Below are positions 60,580-64,000 of a DNA stretch of 64,000 nucleotides, piece by piece. The first letter of the stretch is position 1. Every line of letters begins with the position of its first letter. The translations under genes and the position numbers were made by a program. The DNA comes from Prostheceraeus crozeri (lineage: Eukaryota > Platyhelminthes > Polycladida > Euryleptidae): the NCBI GenBank assembly GCA_907163375.1, contig CAJQUW010005700.1, positions 1-64,000 on the forward strand, in the 5' to 3' direction. The notes under the pieces are model-generated. The model made no database searches. It saw only the letters and a program-made list of their open reading frames with translations, and had not been told where the DNA came from.

Positions 60580-61148
60580 TGCATTGAAATATCATTTCGA
60601 CCTCGTGGGATAAGCGATGAGATTAAAAAAAATTGAGTGGCATTTGAGATGCATCCATGACAGACGTTTATCATAGAAACAAGATCACCCTTTGAAAATA
60701 CTCGTTTGTTTAGACAATTACTTCTCAACAGGCGCATTCTTGAATTGTGTTCATGTACAGTGAGCATACAAATATTGTCAGAAGTGCTTGGAAATGGTTG
60801 GAAATGCTTCAAATTCAAAATGCAATTCATGAGCAGTTGACATTCAAAAGTAGAATCGAGGCAAGTGCAATAATCGAGGGCTCTGCACAAGACGAACACA
60901 TGATGAGGTGAACCGAAAGTCTAGCAGAACGAAAATTATGATTATTTTGATTCATTGATGAAATGAAGGATTCGTTCGATTCGGTCGGACTCGTTCAGGC
61001 GGATTCGAATGCGTTCAGGCGGTACGAAATGTGATTAAATTTTCTTCGTAAATACACTAGCTACTGTAACACATTTTCAAGGGACTCATTTTTCAAGGTG
61101 TCGTGGGTGAGCACCGAAATTTATTGCAGCTTAAATCACAGAATGTAC

Positions 61149-61335
61149 CTGTCCAAGAGAGGTGAGTGATTTGTTGATGAATGCAGCTTCAGTTAATCTT
61201 GCTCCTTCAGCATCGGTTTTCGACACCCTCTCAGAACCCGCAAGATCGCACAGGGTTAGCTGACCCTTGGACACTGTGCCGGACACCTTGTCAGTACCAA
61301 TGACGTTGAGAATAACAAGGAGATGAGAGCGAGAA
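61149..61335 (-). CDS. Kinesin motor exon with switch I and switch II
   Basis: A 187-bp minus-strand exon between acceptor CATGATTTCAG and donor GTACATTC. It encodes the split codon plus 62 residues: SSRSHLL (switch I), LTLCDLAGSERVSKT (switch II, DLAGSE) and LTEAAFINKSLTSLGQ. These loops sense the gamma-phosphate and coordinate Mg and the switch salt bridge, and all key residues are intact. It joins in phase to 57085-57180. The preceding exon should lie beyond 61336, probably past the Harbinger element and outside the window. The upstream sequence read as MVFLSIKFLSHDF is intron. Confidence 0.95.
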
Positions 61336-61811
61336 CTGAAATCATGAGATAAAAATTTTATTGAAAGAAATACCAATTAATAAGTGCACATATATAAAGT
61401 AAAAAACATCAATAAACAACAGGGGTGGGGTCGGTAATAATACGCAGAACATTCGGTGAATGCCCATCAAGGAATTTTTTTTATACTGTATTTTTACAAA
61501 GTACTTTTTCCGAAAAAAACTGCAATATCCATCGCTACTGCCCTGACTAGTGGTAGATGTTTCATGAAACACACCTGGGGCCGATTTTATCAAACTACAG
61601 TAACTGTAATTTACAGTTTTACAGTCACAGAGTTACAGTTGCAGTTTACAGATCTGTAAGAATGCATTTTATCAAAAAAATTGTCAAACTGTAAGCTGTA
61701 TTCTGTGACGAGGTACTGTAAACTATGATCTTCACGTGACATGTATAGAAGCTATAAGAAGCTCGGCGAGCTTGTTGCTTTGTTTCTTGTCCAGCTGTCA
61801 GCGTGATTATT

Positions 61812-62497
61812 ATGTTAACTGTCCCACAAAAGACTTTATTTCTGACGGAATTAAATAAGCACAAAGCCGTTTTGCAGAGTTTTGCAAATTTCAATCTGCT
61901 AGTGACGGTAAGAAGAAGAAGGACGATGTTTGGAAAGAAATCCATCTTTTATTACAAGCCAACGGATTTGCGGGCTCCTTGGATCAACTTCGGGACCAAG
62001 AGTTCCGGAATCTGCGTCGTTCAACAATGCGCAAAATCGACAAGAGAGCCATGAGATCCGGAGCTGGCAACGAAGCATGTGCGAAGCTCAGTGAGATAGA
62101 TGACTTGCTGCTTGCTTTTATTGGTAAAGACTCGCCAGTCGTCGTAGCCATTCCATCCAATGAGTCGGTTTGCGGACCTTCATCGGCGGAAGTCGATGCG
62201 ATGGAGGAAGCGGCGGAGAGTACCAGTAGACCTGTGAGTTTTTTGGAGAATTTGTCGCAAGCAGGTTATGAGGAGGAGCAAGAAGATGAAAGCAAACATC
62301 GTGAACACCATCGTCCCGGAATGAAGAGATCGCGTAAACAAGAGAAAGTGGATAAGGATCAGCTGATATGTGAGAATTTAAGGAAGCAGAACAAGAAACT
62401 GGACATGGAATACAAGAAATTGAGGTTGGAAGTCTGTCTCCTGAAAGATGATTGTCGCCAGCGTAACCTTACAATCGACTTTTCTGATAGTGACTGA
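61812..62497 (+). pseudogene. Harbinger Myb/SANT-like protein, frameshifted
   Basis: The first frame, from ATG 61812, gives FLTELNKHKAVLQSFANFN; near 61911, in ACGGTAAGAAG, one base is missing and the domain continues in the frame of DDVWKEIHLLLQANGF and then LRDQEFRNLRRSTMRKIDKR. This is the trihelix/Myb-like DNA-binding domain that helps PIF/Harbinger transposases enter the nucleus and bind the ends. The C-terminal part is acidic, has a basic patch (KRSRKQEKVDK) and ends in a heptad-patterned coiled coil (LRKQNKKLDMEYKKLRLEV). An alternative reading is an intron starting at GTAAGA, but no matching acceptor is evident. Confidence 0.8.
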
Positions 62498-62880
62498 AGG
62501 GCATAGTAGTAACAAATGGTTTCTTTCAACTACCGTAATAAATTGTTTTGAAAATCGACTTATCTTTTTTAAATTTAAGCTGAGTAATTCTCTATAGGTA
62601 CTATCTGGGCTTCATAATAATGGAAAGATCTTATGATGGCCTTATTTTCGGGAGGCTTAAAATATTTGAAGATGAAAGCCAAATCGTAAATATAATTTAA
62701 TTTACGGCAGCAAACGGGAGATTGTTGATCATAGCCATATCGTTTACCGATTTGTGAAAAACTTCCTTTTATTGTCATATTGCCAGGCAGTATATTGTTA
62801 TAAAATGAGTAAAAGAAAACACAAAAATACCCAAATGAGTAGTAAACCCGTAAATATAACTTTTATTCAACAAAGACAAT

Positions 62881-63931
62881 TTATTCAAAAAAAGCAATTA
62901 ATTGTTGTCTCCGGTCTAAGTTTTCCACCTCATTTTCACTATCACTATCAGCTTCCGATGTTGATTCATTATTGACTTCGCTCAGTGAAATACTGTCATC
63001 ACTTTGAATATCTTCTTCAGTTTCAACATAATCTTCTCGCTCCACCTCGAGGCAAAGATTGTGTAATACAAAAACCGCTTTGATTAACTCACATGCATTA
63101 TTTTGTTCCTTTTAGCCGGATATTGCGTAAAATTGGAAACCGGTTCTTCATTATACCGAAAGTTCTCTCGATAATTGAGCGAGTAGATTTATGCGCATCA
63201 TTGAATGAATCTTGAGCACCAACTACATGGCCTTGGAGAGGCGGCATAAACCAATCATTACAAGCGTAAATTGAATCCCCAAGAATAACGGCTCCAGGAA
63301 ATGGCCTCCAACCATTGCTTTCGAAGGTAAGAAATAAGGACGATCGCCTCATTACTCTTGCATCATTGACAGATCAAGGCCAGCGGGCACTGAGGTAAAA
63401 TACTTCGTGATGAGGCCCGCAAACAGTCATTACATTAAGTGAATGGCCTTTCTTATGTCTATCAACATACTGATGTTCAAATATACTGGGTGCTGTAATT
63501 GGAATAAGTGTGCCATCCACCACACCGCATACACATGGCATGCCTCCAGCTTGAAAAAAATCAATCGATAAAGTTTGTGGGTTATTTGACCGCCATTTCA
63601 CTGTTTCTTCAAACAGCTCAAGGACGATAGCGTCAACAACTCGTTTAACCATTTGGCACATACTCAATTCCGACGGACCATGTGCATCTCTCAAAACATG
63701 ATAGACTGAGTTGGTGGTGAAATATCTTATCACACAAAGAAGTTGCTGGCGAGCACTAATCGCTTCACTCCGTTCAGTTGATGGCTCCAAATACTTTTTG
63801 AGACGTTTTAGGAGAAACTCAAATGTAGCTGGTTGCAATCGAAACCGCTGCTTCCAGTCATCATCTTTCTTGAAAAGACTACGATCATGAAAGATGCGTG
63901 TTTTACGCCGACCTCTATTTAACCCTTGCAT
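62881..63931 (-). pseudogene. Harbinger DDE transposase, one nonsense mutation and one frameshift
   Basis: From ATG 63931 the frame encodes an N-terminal helical region (FRLQPATFEFLLKRLKKYL) and the first catalytic Asp in CVCGVVDGTLIPIT. After RWP a TGA at 63374-63376 replaces the usual Gly codon, and the same frame resumes with SVNDARVMR, the second catalytic Asp in AVILGDSIYAC and the Glu in SIIERTFGIMKNRFPIL. At about 63095 a +1 shift leads to the conserved LHN block (AVFVLHNLCLE) and an acidic tail ending at 62881. All three catalytic residues survive, so the element died recently. Confidence 0.9.
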
Positions 63932-64000
63932 GTCGATAACCGGATCAAAACCGTCGAAATCCTTCGAAGGGCTGTCACTTAAAGGCTACAGACTGGCACA

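Larger units (their letters stand above)
57181..61148 (-). other. Kinesin intron crowded with mobile elements
   Basis: Donor GTACATTC after 61149 and acceptor TTGTAG before 57180. In order it holds a foldback element (57625-58011), a mariner (58812-59694), a hairpin (59751-59852) with related motif copies, and an inverted pair of SINE-like repeats (60208-60579). 58012-58811 and 60580-61148 show nothing recognised. Confidence 0.8.
61577..64000. mobile_element. PIF/Harbinger transposon (right end outside window)
   Basis: Identified by its two typical genes in convergent order: a Myb/SANT-like DNA-binding protein (plus, 61812-62497) and a DDE transposase (minus, 62881-63931). The probable left end is at GGGGCCGATTTTATCAAACT near 61577, a terminus typical of this superfamily, followed by many TTTACAG/CTGTAA phrases (61595-61720) that could be subterminal transposase-binding sites. 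Both genes are broken. It sits on the upstream side of the kinesin exon and so probably lies in the next kinesin intron. Confidence 0.85.

Noticed and set aside
61131..61148. Extension of the kinesin exon into HSVI
   Set aside because: GTACATTC is the splice donor; the conserved motor sequence continues in the exon at 57085-57180 instead.

Overview
The window is nuclear DNA of an animal, most likely a marine invertebrate. It is AT-rich, has large gene-poor stretches, spliced exons with GT..AG borders, and transposons of several classes (Polinton/Maverick, mariner, PIF/Harbinger, hAT-like, MITEs, foldback elements, tRNA-like repeats). The word TAGGCCTA or a close variant recurs in the unique sequence. 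I cannot fix the phylum from sequence alone.

Layout. 1-2277 is an extreme purine-only-like tract. 2278-11989 is gene-poor, with a 2.46-kb hAT-like element (6902-9358, 8-bp target duplication ATCTATAG), a short hairpin and a 21-bp tandem repeat. 11990-12797 begins a host repeat (called R1 here) that carries a 777-bp MITE (12798-13574) and is then split by a very large element.

The centrepiece is 13622-46885 (33,264 bp). It begins AGTAGTAAG, ends CTTACTACT and is flanked on both sides by the 6-bp duplication TGCAAT. These termini, the 6-bp duplication and its protein-primed-type family B DNA polymerase identify it as Polinton/Maverick-derived. It is not a normal Polinton: it is an inverted dimer. 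Each arm reads, from outside in: terminal repeats, two or three decayed small genes pointing outward, a divergent promoter region, the PolB gene pointing inward, a small convergent ORF, then an AT-rich satellite. The arms meet at a 505-bp near-perfect palindrome (centre 23328/23329). The right arm also carries a 12-kb higher-order satellite (155-bp unit, 2,199-bp super-unit) and a tandem duplication giving a third, truncated PolB. I see no integrase, capsid, packaging ATPase or protease gene. A paralogous host repeat at 48058-49025 (R2) preserves the unoccupied insertion site with a single TGCAAT.

46892-49025 holds further copies of the host repeat. 49026-54189 is mostly anonymous, with one decayed unidentified reading frame (51531-52160). 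From 54190 to 61335 lie the last three recognisable exons of a minus-strand kinesin with a C-terminal motor (kinesin-14 type). Its introns hold a foldback element, an internally deleted mariner, small hairpins, an inverted pair of SINE-like repeats and a tRNA-like sequence. The window ends inside a PIF/Harbinger transposon, presumably in the next kinesin intron upstream, with its two convergent and broken genes (Myb/SANT-like protein and DDE transposase).

The only gene I expect to be functional for the host is the kinesin. All else that codes is mobile-element DNA; the best-preserved reading frame is the outer right-arm polymerase (914 codons).
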